Origin: Bradyrhizobium zhanjiangense
Lineage (GTDB): Bacteria > Pseudomonadota > Alphaproteobacteria > Rhizobiales > Xanthobacteraceae
Assembly (NCBI RefSeq): GCF_004114935.1
Contig: NZ_CP022221.1
Location: 7,337,001-7,401,000 of the forward strand
Reading direction: 5' to 3'
DNA: 64,000 nt
Below the pieces are notes generated by a model. That model did no database searches. It was not told the DNA's origin and saw only the letters and a list, made by a program, of their open reading frames with translations. Within the stretch, counting starts at the first letter, position 1. Each line of letters opens with the position of its first letter. The translations under genes and the position numbers were made by a program. Below are positions 27,825 through 37,420 of this stretch, one piece after another.

Positions 27825-28190
27825 ATGTGGGAATTGACGAAATCGTTCCGCTTCGAGGCGGCGCACTCTTTGTCGGGCACGACGTTCGGTGCGGCGAGCG
27901 AAGAGATCCACGGCCACTCCTTCCGCGCCGAGGTAACGGTTCGCGGCACGCCGGATCCCAACACTGGCATGGTCGTCGACCTCGGGCTCCTTCAGCGCGC
28001 CATCGAGGACGTGCGCCTGATGCTGGACCACAAATACCTCAACAAGATCGAGGCGCTGGGCACCCCGACGCTGGAAAACCTCTCGCGCTTCGTCTGGGAC
28101 AGGCTGGCGCATATCGGCAAGCTCACCCGCGTCAGCATCCACCGCGACAGTTGCAACGAGAGCTGCACCTATTACGGTCCGCAAGAGTGA
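27825..28190 (+). CDS. queD: 6-carboxy-5,6,7,8-tetrahydropterin synthase
   Basis: 121 residues, the normal length. Zinc ligands are the His in [10 protein letters not shown] and those of [10 protein letters not shown]. The catalytic Cys expected between them is not evident in this stretch (it reads [11 protein letters not shown]), although a Cys occurs near the end (NESCTYYG). It works before QueE on the route from GTP to queuosine precursors. The two genes form an operon with trmL. The missing early Cys suggests checking against the QueD subfamilies. Confidence 0.85.
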   Translation: MWELTKSFRFEAAHSLSGTTFGAASEEIHGHSFRAEVTVRGTPDPNTGMVVDLGLLQRAIEDVRLMLDHKYLNKIEALGTPTLENLSRFVWDRLAHIGKLTRVSIHRDSCNESCTYYGPQE

Positions 28191-28194
28191 GATT

Positions 28195-28283
28195 CGTAGG
28201 GTCGGCAAAGCGCAAGCGTGCCCACCGTTCGGAATCGCGGTGAAGATGGTGGGCACGGCGCAAGGGCGCCTTTGCCCTCCTAC
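28195..28283. repeat. Palindromic intergenic repeat, family B (second copy)
   Basis: GTAGGGTCGGCAAAGCGC at the left faces GCGCCTTTGCCCTCCTAC at the right; CGTGCCCACC faces GGTGGGCACG. Same family as 5945-6032, four bases after queD. Confidence 0.8.
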
Positions 28284-28311
28284 GGCACACTCCGCTTGGT
28301 TGACGACGGGA

Positions 28312-29205
28312 ATGCAGATGGACGCCTCAACAATCGAAGACCGCAAGGGCCGCGCCCGCGCCTGGTTCGAAGCCTTGCGCGACGACATCTGCGCGAGCTT
28401 CGAGCGGCTGGAGGACGACGCGCCGCAAGGCCTCTATCCGGGCGAAGCCGGCCGCTTCAAGCGCACGCCGTGGCAGCGCACCGATCATACCGGCGCGGCC
28501 GGGGGTGGCGGCGTGATGTCGACGATGCATGGTCGCCTGTTCGAGAAGGTTGGCGTGCACTGCTCGACCGTTCACGGTGAATTCGCCCCTGAATTTCGTG
28601 CCCAAATTCCCGGTGCCGCGGAGGATCCAAAATTCTGGGCCTCCGGCATCTCGCTGATCGCGCATCTGCGCAATCCGCATGTGCCCGCGGTGCATATGAA
28701 CACACGCTTCGTCGTCACCACAAAAGCCTGGTTCGGCGGCGGCGCCGACCTTACGCCGGTGCTGGAGCGGCGGCGGACGCAGGATGATGCCGACAGCATC
28801 GCCTTCCACGCCGCGATGAAGGAGGCCTGCGCGCAGCCGAGCGGTGTCGCCGACTACGACAAGTACAGGAAGTGGTGTGACGAATATTTCTATCTGCCGC
28901 ACCGCAAAGAGGCGCGCGGCATCGGCGGCATCTTCTACGACTGGCATGACAGCGGCGACTGGGACGCAGACCTTGCCTTCACCCAGGATGTCGGCCGCGC
29001 CTTCCTGATGATCTATCCTGAGATCGTGCGGCGCAATTTCGCGACAAGCTGGACCGCTGAAGACCGCGAAGAGCAATTGATCCGGCGCGGGCGCTATGTC
29101 GAGTTCAACCTGCTCTACGACCGCGGCACGATCTTCGGGCTCAAGACCGGCGGCAATGTGGATTCGATCCTGTCGTCGCTGCCGCCGGAAGTGAAATGGC
29201 CATGA
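28312..29205 (+). CDS. hemF: Oxygen-dependent coproporphyrinogen III oxidase
   Basis: 297 residues from ATG 28312; a second ATG at 28318 is possible, and a start at 28240 would begin in the repeat. HemF decarboxylates coproporphyrinogen III with O2 in haem synthesis. Conserved blocks are [62 protein letters not shown] and the C-terminal [20 protein letters not shown]. It overlaps the following HAD gene by four bases (ATGA). Confidence 0.95.
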   Translation: MQMDASTIEDRKGRARAWFEALRDDICASFERLEDDAPQGLYPGEAGRFKRTPWQRTDHTGAAGGGGVMSTMHGRLFEKVGVHCSTVHGEFAPEFRAQIPGAAEDPKFWASGISLIAHLRNPHVPAVHMNTRFVVTTKAWFGGGADLTPVLERRRTQDDADSIAFHAAMKEACAQPSGVADYDKYRKWCDEYFYLPHRKEARGIGGIFYDWHDSGDWDADLAFTQDVGRAFLMIYPEIVRRNFATSWTAEDREEQLIRRGRYVEFNLLYDRGTIFGLKTGGNVDSILSSLPPEVKWP

Positions 29206-29939
29206 GCCTCGCCATGCCGCCGCTCCCTCGCGCCATGCTGATCGACATGGACGACACCATTCTGTCGGCCTATGGCCGGCCCGAGATCGCGTGGAATACG
29301 ATCACGGCCGAGTTCGCCGAAGAACTCGCGCCGCTGCCGCCACAGCTGGTCGCAACCGCGGTGCTGGCGTTCGCGCGAAACTTCTGGGCCAACGCGGAAG
29401 CCGCATGGCGGCTGAAGCTCGCCGAAGCCCGCCACCTCACGGTCAAGGGCGGCTTTGCCGCGCTTGCGGCCGCCGGCCACCGCGCCCTGCCCGACGATCT
29501 CGCCATCCGCCTTGCCGACCGTTTCACCGCCTATCGCGAGGAGGAGATGTTCGTCTTCCCCGGCGCGCATGAGGCAATCGACCAGCTGAAGGCGCTCGGC
29601 ATCAAGCTCGCTCTGGTGACCAACGGCGCCGCCGACACTCAGCGCGCCAAGGTCGAGCGCTTCGAGCTCGCGCACCGCTTCCATCACATCCAGATCGAGG
29701 GCGAGCACGGCTTCGGCAAGCCCGAGGAGCGCGCCTATCTGCACGCGATGGAGGCGCTCGGCGTCAGCGCGAAAGACACCTGGATGATCGGCGACAATCT
29801 GGAATGGGAAGTCGTGACGCCGCAGCGCCTCGGCATCTATTCGATCTGGATCGACGTGCATGGCGACGGCCTGCCCGAAGGCTCGATCGTCAAGCCCGAC
29901 CGCATCATCCGCTCGCTGACCGAGCTGCTGCCGGGATAA
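29202..29939 (+). CDS. HAD-superfamily hydrolase
   Basis: 245 residues from ATG 29202, which overlaps the hemF stop (ATGA); ATG 29196 is the alternative. Phosphatase motifs: [10 protein letters not shown] (motif I, D-x-D), [11 protein letters not shown] (motif II), the Lys in GKPEERAYL, and [10 protein letters not shown] (motif IV). The pattern resembles YjjG/pyrimidine 5'-nucleotidase-like members. It is translationally coupled to hemF, but a direct role in haem synthesis is not shown. Confidence 0.88.
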   Translation: MSLAMPPLPRAMLIDMDDTILSAYGRPEIAWNTITAEFAEELAPLPPQLVATAVLAFARNFWANAEAAWRLKLAEARHLTVKGGFAALAAAGHRALPDDLAIRLADRFTAYREEEMFVFPGAHEAIDQLKALGIKLALVTNGAADTQRAKVERFELAHRFHHIQIEGEHGFGKPEERAYLHAMEALGVSAKDTWMIGDNLEWEVVTPQRLGIYSIWIDVHGDGLPEGSIVKPDRIIRSLTELLPG

Positions 29940-30248
29940 ACTAAGCGCGCGACAACAAATTATCGAAAAACAACCCCATGCACAGTAGGGCGTTGCTGCA
30001 AATTCAAGGGCTTACGGCAACGCAAGCTCGATTTTCGATTTTACGAAATTCTTTTTGACACGTCGGGCAAAACAGGGGCATGATGGCATCGTCGCGGGCC
30101 TTGCGATGAAGGCCCCCTTTGCCAGCGGCCCCGGCACCTGAGCGTTCCGTGCATGGGAGTGCGCGGTCTCATCCACCGCCCCCGTTTTCCGGATGTCATG
30201 ACAAATTGCTAGCTTCGCGTTCGGTCGATCAACGCGAAAGGACAATCC
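29940..30248 (+). promoter_or_regulatory. Gene-free stretch with a repeat-like promoter before the DUF2158 gene
   Basis: 309 bases without a gene. TTGACA at 30054-30059 is followed, 18 bases on, by CATGAT (four of six bases of a -10 box). The surrounding sequence, from the AT-rich TTTTACGAAATTC to GGGCAAAACAGGGGC, resembles a motif I associate with repeated intergenic sequence in this group of genomes. The transcript would have a long leader. I see no RNA gene. Confidence 0.35.
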
Positions 30249-30467
30249 ATGGAAGTGAAAGCCGGTGATGTCGTGATGCTGAAATCCGGCGGCCAGCCGC
30301 TGACGGTCGCGGAAGTGAAGGAGAACGACGTGCTCTGCCTCTGGATGGGCATGGAAGGCGATTTGTTCCGCGAGACGCTGCCGCTGGCCACGCTCGCGCG
30401 CGTGGAAGAGGACGAGAGCGACGAAGACGACGAGGATGAAGACGAGGACGAAGACGACGAGGAGTAG
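30249..30467 (+). CDS. DUF2158 (YodC-like) small acidic protein
   Basis: 72 residues. The first 50 match the YodC/DUF2158 pattern: VKAGDVVMLKSGGQPLTVAE then ENDVLCLWMGMEGDLFRE, a small beta barrel. The last 20 residues are almost all Asp and Glu. Function of the family is unknown. Two frameshifted pieces of the same gene lie at 36130-36215 and 61654-61739 in the same orientation. The intact copy marks the left end of the accessory region. Confidence 0.8.
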   Translation: MEVKAGDVVMLKSGGQPLTVAEVKENDVLCLWMGMEGDLFRETLPLATLARVEEDESDEDDEDEDEDEDDEE

Positions 30468-31032
30468 GCAGACCGAAGACCACAGCGCCTGGTCAGATCG
30501 GAGTGCTCGGCTCCGGCGCGCCCGATGTCCGCTTCACTGCCACTAGCGCGCAATAGCGGACATCGCTGAATGTCGCAGAAGGGCCAAATCCGGACTCATG
30601 CAGGCAGCAAATTGGCCTGAGCCTATCCGACTTTGTCGTCGCTGGATTCACACCGTGATCAAGGCGCTGGATAATTTTTGAGGCCATGCGCTGCCCTCCT
30701 CTTCGAAATCTAAAGAATGATGACCTGTGCTGCCGCCAGTACATCGCGCGTCTCGAAGCCCTAGACCAGTTTTTTTCGGCCAACCTCTGAGTGGGGGCAA
30801 GATTGGAGATGCCGGGGCCTACGCATTCCCGATTTTCAAGCAACAAAGCGTGCCGCAATCGGCAGACATTTAAATTGCAACGCCGGGTAGAGGCGCGCGC
30901 TGGATATTTAAATTTCGTATCCAATTTGTTTGGAGTTGGCCAATCCGAATACCGTCACCGGTGTCCCCAGAGCGGCACGATGGATTTATGATCATGCGGC
31001 CGTGATCGCTATTCTAACTTGCCATCCTGAGG
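30468..31032. other. Gene-free stretch with degenerate intergenic repeat
   Basis: No gene is supported here. Around 30515-30570, GATGTCCGCTT faces AGCGGACATCG; this scattered repeat type also appears near 36045-36110, 53440-53480 and 57500-57600. The stretch from about 30830 to 31030 becomes AT-rich compared with the core genes, which suggests foreign DNA. A minus-strand reading at 30493-30924 is the repeat read through and is not a gene. Confidence 0.5.
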
Positions 31033-31065
31033 TTATACAATTAAAATGCAAAAAATATAATGCAT
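31033..31065 (+). promoter_or_regulatory. Candidate promoter with overlapping palindrome for the NHLP-like gene
   Basis: TTATAC (31033-31038) and a perfect TATAAT (31056-31061) are 17 bases apart, in the most AT-rich patch of the window. The -10 box is covered by an inverted repeat ATGCA-N10-TGCAT (31046-31065), and ATTTAAAT follows. This looks like a housekeeping-type promoter with an operator. The -35 match is weak (three of six). Confidence 0.5.
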
Positions 31066-31120
31066 TTAAATGGTGCGGGACGGCGAGATCCCGAGCCCGC
31101 TTAATTAGGGAAGGCTGATC

Positions 31121-31522
31121 ATGGCCATTAAAAAGAATGTCGTTTTGAGAGGCGCGGCGGCTCCGACAGAGGTGACGGTTCCAACCTTCTCCTTCAGCCC
31201 CAACGATTCGCTCGCGCAGTTGATCGTCGACGCGTGGGTCGAAGACGATTTCCGAAATTCGCTGCTGGAACGTGAGGCGGACAACACTACCGTGACGGCC
31301 GCCGCCGCGAACCGAGCCAAAGTCGCGCTCGCGGCGCGAGGTATCTATCTGAACCGCGCGGTCATCATCACGGAAGAAGAGCACGATGGTCACTACATCA
31401 TGCAAGACCCCGATGAAGTCGTCTTTGTGCTGCCGAACAGAGGCCGCGTGACCCCTCGACCCGGCCAGTCTCTTCTGGAAACGGCTCGCTTGCTGATGTC
31501 TTGTACGCCCAACGGAATCTAG
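31121..31522 (+). CDS. NHLP/TOMM-type leader-peptide-like protein (candidate RiPP precursor)
   Basis: 133 residues; ATG with GGAAGG seven bases upstream. Residues 31-50 (LAQLIVDAWVEDDFRNSLLE) and 101-106 (VFVLPN) match the two ends of the nitrile-hydratase-like leader fold used by NHLP/TOMM precursors, where the pattern is A-W-x-D-x-x-F-R-x-x-L-L then V-h-L-V-L-P. Between them residues 51-100 are longer than in typical leaders. The nitrile hydratase metal motif (C-x-L-C-S-C) is absent, so it is not that enzyme. After the LP block, about 28 residues remain (Gly-Arg rich, then SLLETARLLMSCTPNGI) with one Cys at 128; there is no clear Gly-Gly cleavage site. It is followed 118 bases later by the oxidase-like gene. 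Confidence 0.6.
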   Translation: MAIKKNVVLRGAAAPTEVTVPTFSFSPNDSLAQLIVDAWVEDDFRNSLLEREADNTTVTAAAANRAKVALAARGIYLNRAVIITEEEHDGHYIMQDPDEVVFVLPNRGRVTPRPGQSLLETARLLMSCTPNGI

Positions 31523-31640
31523 CGCTGTTACCGTTCGGTTCGAGGGGAGGCGCGATCCGTCTCCAGTTTGAAGCGCGTGTCCGAAGTGGCAACGGCAGAC
31601 AGACGGTCCGTGCTGAGCACTGCAGGTTGGGAGGTTTCTA

Positions 31641-32543
31641 ATGGAGCAGTTGAGGACGGAGTGGGTCAACGTCACGGGTGATATTTCGATCATTGCTCGC
31701 GACTCCGGACAGGTCTGGTTCCACACCACGGGTGGGACGAAAGGGAACGTAGATCCATTCGCGACGCCGATGACGGGCGTGGGTACGGCGGGCAGCGCGA
31801 TCGGGCTGCTCGACGGCGCGATCAATCTCGGATTTGCCGCGATTGAAGAACGCCTCGCACGTCCGGACCAGACGCTCGCGGGCTATGTTGTGGCCCTGGT
31901 CGGCGCCTATCACACGTCTGTCGATACGCCTCGAAATCTGCGGCGCGCGGCCAGCCGCTTCGAGGAACTGGGCAGGCCCGAGGTCGCGGCCTACCTTGAA
32001 GAACGGGCGCGCGAGGAGTCTGGTCACGATCGCCTCGCGCTCAAGGACCTGCGTGCGCTCGGTTTGCCGGCCGAGCGACTCGTCACCAATTTCATCCCGC
32101 ACGGGATCAAGCCGCTCTGCAAGCGCTTCGATGACCTTTGCTCGCAGGACTACCCGATCGGCTGCATAGGGTACTCCTACTGCCTGGAGCGCATCGCCGC
32201 GCTCAAGCAGAAGGCCGACGTCGAGAAGGTCCAGGCGCTGTGTCCGGATGGCGTCGACGCGACCCGCTTTCTCAGAAGCCATAGCTCTCTCGGAAGTGAG
32301 GCCACGCACGTCAAAGACACCATCGACTTCGTCGCGTCTCTTCCTGCGAGTGACCGTATCGCAGTCGTTCAGGAGACGTATGAATCGGCACTGATCATGG
32401 CGGAAGGCTATAATCACGAACTCCATAAATCCGAAGCCGAGATGGTCGACGAGCTTCGACAGGCGATCGGAGAAGCGCTCCCATACTGTCTCAGTTCAGG
32501 GCCTTCAAAAGACGAGGATTGCAGCGCTCGTCCCGCGGCTTGA
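31641..32543 (+). CDS. Haem-oxygenase-like di-iron oxidase candidate
   Basis: 300 residues; GGGAGG precedes the ATG. All-helical, with a ligand pattern recalling haem-oxygenase-like di-iron oxidases (CADD, UndA, SznF central domain): E126-x2-H129 in AREESGHDRL, E183 in YSYCLERIAAL, and H214, E220, H223 in RSHSSLGSEATHV. The usual last motif is H-x3-D/E-x2-H; here the first His is two residues early, so that ligand needs checking. Family members use O2 for N-oxygenation, decarboxylation or C-C cleavage. The location after an NHLP-like gene suggests the short protein or an amino acid as substrate, but this is inference. TENA/PqqC-like relatives are the alternative. Confidence 0.6.
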   Translation: MEQLRTEWVNVTGDISIIARDSGQVWFHTTGGTKGNVDPFATPMTGVGTAGSAIGLLDGAINLGFAAIEERLARPDQTLAGYVVALVGAYHTSVDTPRNLRRAASRFEELGRPEVAAYLEERAREESGHDRLALKDLRALGLPAERLVTNFIPHGIKPLCKRFDDLCSQDYPIGCIGYSYCLERIAALKQKADVEKVQALCPDGVDATRFLRSHSSLGSEATHVKDTIDFVASLPASDRIAVVQETYESALIMAEGYNHELHKSEAEMVDELRQAIGEALPYCLSSGPSKDEDCSARPAA

Positions 32544-32662
32544 GCGGAACAGCGCGACGTCATCGCGGTTTGCTGGGCCTGAGCGCAAGCACGCACTGTT
32601 CCGGCGTCCCCGTCGTGAGGTAGTATAAGGGGTCCTACAGCGGTAAGAGGAGGGCCTCTTCG

Positions 32663-35600
32663 ATGACGAGGACAAACACCGACTTAGCCGAGTGGCTGGT
32701 CAGACACGGTCTAGGCCAGTACGCCCAAGCCTTCGCGGAAAACAACATCGAATATTCCCTGCTTCCGGATTTGACGGAAAACGATCTCAAGCAAATTGGA
32801 GTTTCTTCCTTAGGTCACCGCAAGAAGCTGCTTAGGGCGATTGAAGCATTGACCGCTTCGCGCCAGCCCGGCGGCGAGACGCTTGCGGGTTCAAGAGTCG
32901 CTGTGGCGCCGCCCTCCATTGCGCAGCATCGCGAACCTGAGTTCCGTCAGATTACCGTACTGTTCAGCGACCTTGTGGCTTCTACACAGCTCTCCGAGAA
33001 GCTGGACCCTGAGGATCTCCAAAAACTTATCGACGCGTACCGGGAGGAATGCAGCACCGCGATCGGGCGGTATGGCGGCGAGGTGGCCCGGTATTTCGGC
33101 GATGGCGTCATGGCATTTTTCGGCTGGCCCTCCGCTCATGAGGATGACGCCATTCGTGCCGTTCACGCCGCACTGGAGATCGCCTCCGGGGTCGCGAAGA
33201 TTTCAGGTCCGGTTACTCTGTCTTGTCGAGTGGGTGTTTGCTCTGGACCGGTTGTTGTCGGTGACATTGGAGATAGCGGCCGCTGGTCGATGGACGCGGT
33301 GGGAGAGACACCAAACATTGCGGCGCGCCTGCAGGCCCTTGCCGCTCCAGATACGGTACTCATCTCAGAGACGACGAGGCGTCTCATATCGGCCGCTTTT
33401 GATTTTCAGGACCTCGGCATCCACGAACTCAAGGGTGTGACTCACCCCCTTCATTTGTATCGCGTGCTGGCGGCGAAAAGCACGGTTAGCCGCTTCGAGG
33501 CTGCGCATACGGGCTCTCTTACTCCGCTCATTGGACGCTCAAGCGAACTGAGCCTGCTGCTCGACAGGTGGCAGAAAGTCAAGGAGCGTGATGGCCAGGT
33601 CATACTCCTTTCGGGTATTCCGGGAGTCGGGAAGTCGAGGCTGCTCCACGAGTTGAAATCGCATATTCAGCAGGAACCGCATATTCTGCTGCATCATCAA
33701 TGCTCGCCCTACCACAATCAGAGCGCGTTCTTCCCCGTCATCGAGCAGATCCAACATTCGGCCCAAATAACACCGCGCGAGCCCGATGCAGACAAGCTCG
33801 CCAAGCTCAGGGCTTACCTTCCCGATAATTCCGCCGAGCCGGTCCTGCTGGTCGCCAGGCTGTTATCCATCCCAGTGCATGATCACCTCCAATTGTCTCG
33901 CCTGACCCCGCAGCAAATAAAGAACAGAACCATAAGTACGCTTGTCGATATGCTGTTGGCGTTCTCCGTCCAAGGGCCCACGCTCTGCATCTTTGAGGAT
34001 GCACACTGGCTGGATCCGTCGACGGTTGAGTTGCTTGACCTGATTATCAGCCGGATCGACCACGCCCGCGTGCTGCTTATCGTGTCGTGCCGACCGGAGT
34101 TCCGCCCTGCATGGATCACTCATGCGAATATCACCGTGCACTCGCTGACTCGATTATCGCATACGGAAGTGAAGGCGATGATTGGAGGTCTGTTGAGGGG
34201 CGGGAGGATGCCTCAGCCGCTGCTGGACCAAATTATCGAAAAGGCCGATGGCGTCCCGCTATACATCGAGGAACTGACAAACAGTATGTTGAGCGCACCT
34301 GTACTCGGTCGAAGTGGGTCCGAGCGGACGGCACAAGCAGCATTGCTCAGGGTTCCGGACACGCTGAGTGATGCATTGATGGAGCGGCTCGACCGCGTTG
34401 CGCCGAGTCGCAAACTTGCAATGATTGCGGCGGTGATCGGGCGCGAGTTCTCCTATGATCTGTTGTCGGCCGTATCGCAACTCGACGAAGATAATATCCT
34501 GTCAGCACTCTCGCTGCTCGAACAGGCTGACATCATATATCGAGTCGACATTTCGCCTTCCCTCCGCTTCGCGTTCAAACACGTATTGCTGCGTGATGCG
34601 ATCTACGATTCTTTGCTCAGGAGCAAAAGACAGCAGATCCACGCCGAGATCGCCATGGTCCTGGAGCATGACTTTCCGGAGCTTGCGGAAAATCAGACCG
34701 AAGTCGTGGCGTATCATCATCAGGAAGCAGGCAATCACAATTCGGCTATCCGTTATTGGTTCAAGTCCGGGCAGCGCGCGCTCGCGCACTCCGCCAACAT
34801 CGAAGCGATTGCCAATTTTCGAAGTGCGCTTCAGCTTCTGAAAACAATGCCCGAAACGCCCGAGCGGACCAAACAAGAGGTCGAGGTTCAGCTGGCGCTG
34901 GGAATACCGCTTATCGCCGTCAAAGGGTATGCCTCCACGGAAACCCGCGAAGCGTTTTCCAGAGCTAGCGCCTTATGCCTGCGTCTCGGCGACATCCCTG
35001 AATATTTCCAAGCCCTGTTTGGGTTGTGGGGACACTCATGGATGGGTGGAAGGAACGATGAGGCGCTCAGCATGGCCGATGAGTTTCTGCTGCGGTCACG
35101 AGACTTGTCTAGCCCCGTGCTGGCGATGGTGGCTCATAGAGTGATGGGCAGCACGTTGTTGACAATCGGGGACTTCCAATCCTCAGCGAACCATTTCGAA
35201 GAGACGATCAGGCTTTCGATCAGCGAAGGAAGACAGCCCCTTTATCACCTTTACATGGTGGAGCCTCAAGCGGCTTCACTGCTGCTTCAGTCCTGGGACT
35301 TGTGGTTCCTCGGCTATCCCGATCGATCCCTTTCGCGCGTGTCGGAAGCGTTGGCCCTGGCTCAGGATCTTGCTCACCCGTACACAGTGGCGTTCGCTCA
35401 TTACATGACCTCTGTCGTGCACCTTCTGCGCGGGGACGCCGCTCGCGCTCTCGAGAGCGCCCAGAACAGCTTCGAAATGTCACAAGAACAGCGGTTTTCG
35501 CTGTACGTAATTCTATCGCGAATTTCGCGAGGCCGGGCCATCGGCGAGATTGGCCGAATTGAGGAGGCCCGATCCGAGATCGCACTGGGAATCGACGAGG

Positions 35601-36028
35601 CGCGGCGCAACGGTGTCGGTTTCATGCTGCCGATGATGAATAGCTGGCTGGCGGAAATTGACGCCAAGGCCGGCGAGAATGAACGCGCACTATCGTTGGT
35701 CGAAAGGCTCCTGGCCGGCATAGGTGATGTGACGGGCAGGGCATGGGAGTCGGAATTACACCGGCAAAAAGCCCAAATTCTCCTATCGCTCGACCCATCG
35801 AAAGTCGGCGAAGCCGAGTCTCATCTTAGGAAATCCATTGAGGTGGCGCGTGGTCAAGGCGCCAAGTCCTTGGAGTTGCGCGCCGCCACAAGCCTCGCAG
35901 AACTCTGGCGGAGCCAAGGAAGGATTGATGAGGCGCGCACGCTGCTAGAACCGATCTGCGATTGGTTTGACGAAGGAGCCGAAACGGCTGACCTCAAGCG
36001 TGCGCGCGATCAATGCGCACTGCATTAA
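32663..36028 (+). CDS. SAM domain / class III nucleotide cyclase / AAA ATPase / TPR protein
   Basis: 1121 residues. A sterile alpha motif domain covers about 5-65. The class III cyclase domain covers about 93-270: metal-binding D103 (LFSDLVAST) and D147 (YFGDGVMAFFG) are present. A STAND-type ATPase follows from about 289 (LIGRSSELSLLL), with Walker A SGIPGVGKSRLL (318-329) and Walker B CIFEDAHWLDPS. The C-terminal 500 residues are helical repeats of TPR type. The layout is that of large signalling proteins common in Bradyrhizobium. It probably makes cAMP in response to an unknown signal. It lies 119 bases after the oxidase-like gene on the same strand. Confidence 0.88.
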   Translation: MTRTNTDLAEWLVRHGLGQYAQAFAENNIEYSLLPDLTENDLKQIGVSSLGHRKKLLRAIEALTASRQPGGETLAGSRVAVAPPSIAQHREPEFRQITVLFSDLVASTQLSEKLDPEDLQKLIDAYREECSTAIGRYGGEVARYFGDGVMAFFGWPSAHEDDAIRAVHAALEIASGVAKISGPVTLSCRVGVCSGPVVVGDIGDSGRWSMDAVGETPNIAARLQALAAPDTVLISETTRRLISAAFDFQDLGIHELKGVTHPLHLYRVLAAKSTVSRFEAAHTGSLTPLIGRSSELSLLLDRWQKVKERDGQVILLSGIPGVGKSRLLHELKSHIQQEPHILLHHQCSPYHNQSAFFPVIEQIQHSAQITPREPDADKLAKLRAYLPDNSAEPVLLVARLLSIPVHDHLQLSRLTPQQIKNRTISTLVDMLLAFSVQGPTLCIFEDAHWLDPSTVELLDLIISRIDHARVLLIVSCRPEFRPAWITHANITVHSLTRLSHTEVKAMIGGLLRGGRMPQPLLDQIIEKADGVPLYIEELTNSMLSAPVLGRSGSERTAQAALLRVPDTLSDALMERLDRVAPSRKLAMIAAVIGREFSYDLLSAVSQLDEDNILSALSLLEQADIIYRVDISPSLRFAFKHVLLRDAIYDSLLRSKRQQIHAEIAMVLEHDFPELAENQTEVVAYHHQEAGNHNSAIRYWFKSGQRALAHSANIEAIANFRSALQLLKTMPETPERTKQEVEVQLALGIPLIAVKGYASTETREAFSRASALCLRLGDIPEYFQALFGLWGHSWMGGRNDEALSMADEFLLRSRDLSSPVLAMVAHRVMGSTLLTIGDFQSSANHFEETIRLSISEGRQPLYHLYMVEPQAASLLLQSWDLWFLGYPDRSLSRVSEALALAQDLAHPYTVAFAHYMTSVVHLLRGDAARALESAQNSFEMSQEQRFSLYVILSRISRGRAIGEIGRIEEARSEIALGIDEARRNGVGFMLPMMNSWLAEIDAKAGENERALSLVERLLAGIGDVTGRAWESELHRQKAQILLSLDPSKVGEAESHLRKSIEVARGQGAKSLELRAATSLAELWRSQGRIDEARTLLEPICDWFDEGAETADLKRARDQCALH

Positions 36029-36129
36029 TCCTGCCTCTCGCAGAAGTGACAGCCAATCGGACCCTTTTCCGTCGACCCGCCATGAGCGGACATGATGGCG
36101 CTGGTCCGCCAGGTTAGCTCAGAGCCGCC

Positions 36130-36215
36130 CTCCGGCGGCCAGCCGCTGACGGTTGCGGAGGTGAAGAGAATGACGTGCTCTGCCCCTGGATGGGCATGGA
36201 AGGCGATTTGTTCCG
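36130..36215 (+). pseudogene. DUF2158 (YodC-like) gene remnant, copy 2
   Basis: About 86 bases closely match 30284-30371 of the intact gene, from TCCGGCGGCCAGCCGCTGAC to GGCGATTTGTTCCG. One base is missing in the GAAGGAGAACGACG segment, which breaks the frame, and both ends are lost. Same orientation as the intact copy. With it, it brackets the NHLP/oxidase/cyclase block. Confidence 0.8.
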
Positions 36216-36252
36216 AATTCCCCTCACCACCGGAATTGGCCAACTGCCGGCG

Positions 36253-37344
<1,092 letters not shown>

Positions 37345-37420
37345 TCACTTTCACCTGCCTCCCAACGACCTACGCGCAATCTGGATTCGCGCCTTCGAAT
37401 CCCTATGATCCGTCGTGCTG

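Noticed and set aside
30493..30924. 143-codon minus-strand gene
   Set aside because: It is a degenerate dispersed repeat read through; similar repeat pieces occur elsewhere in the window.
31121..31522. Nitrile hydratase alpha subunit
   Set aside because: The fold pattern is similar, but the C-x-L-C-S-C metal motif and the usual length of about 200 residues are absent, and no beta subunit gene is adjacent.
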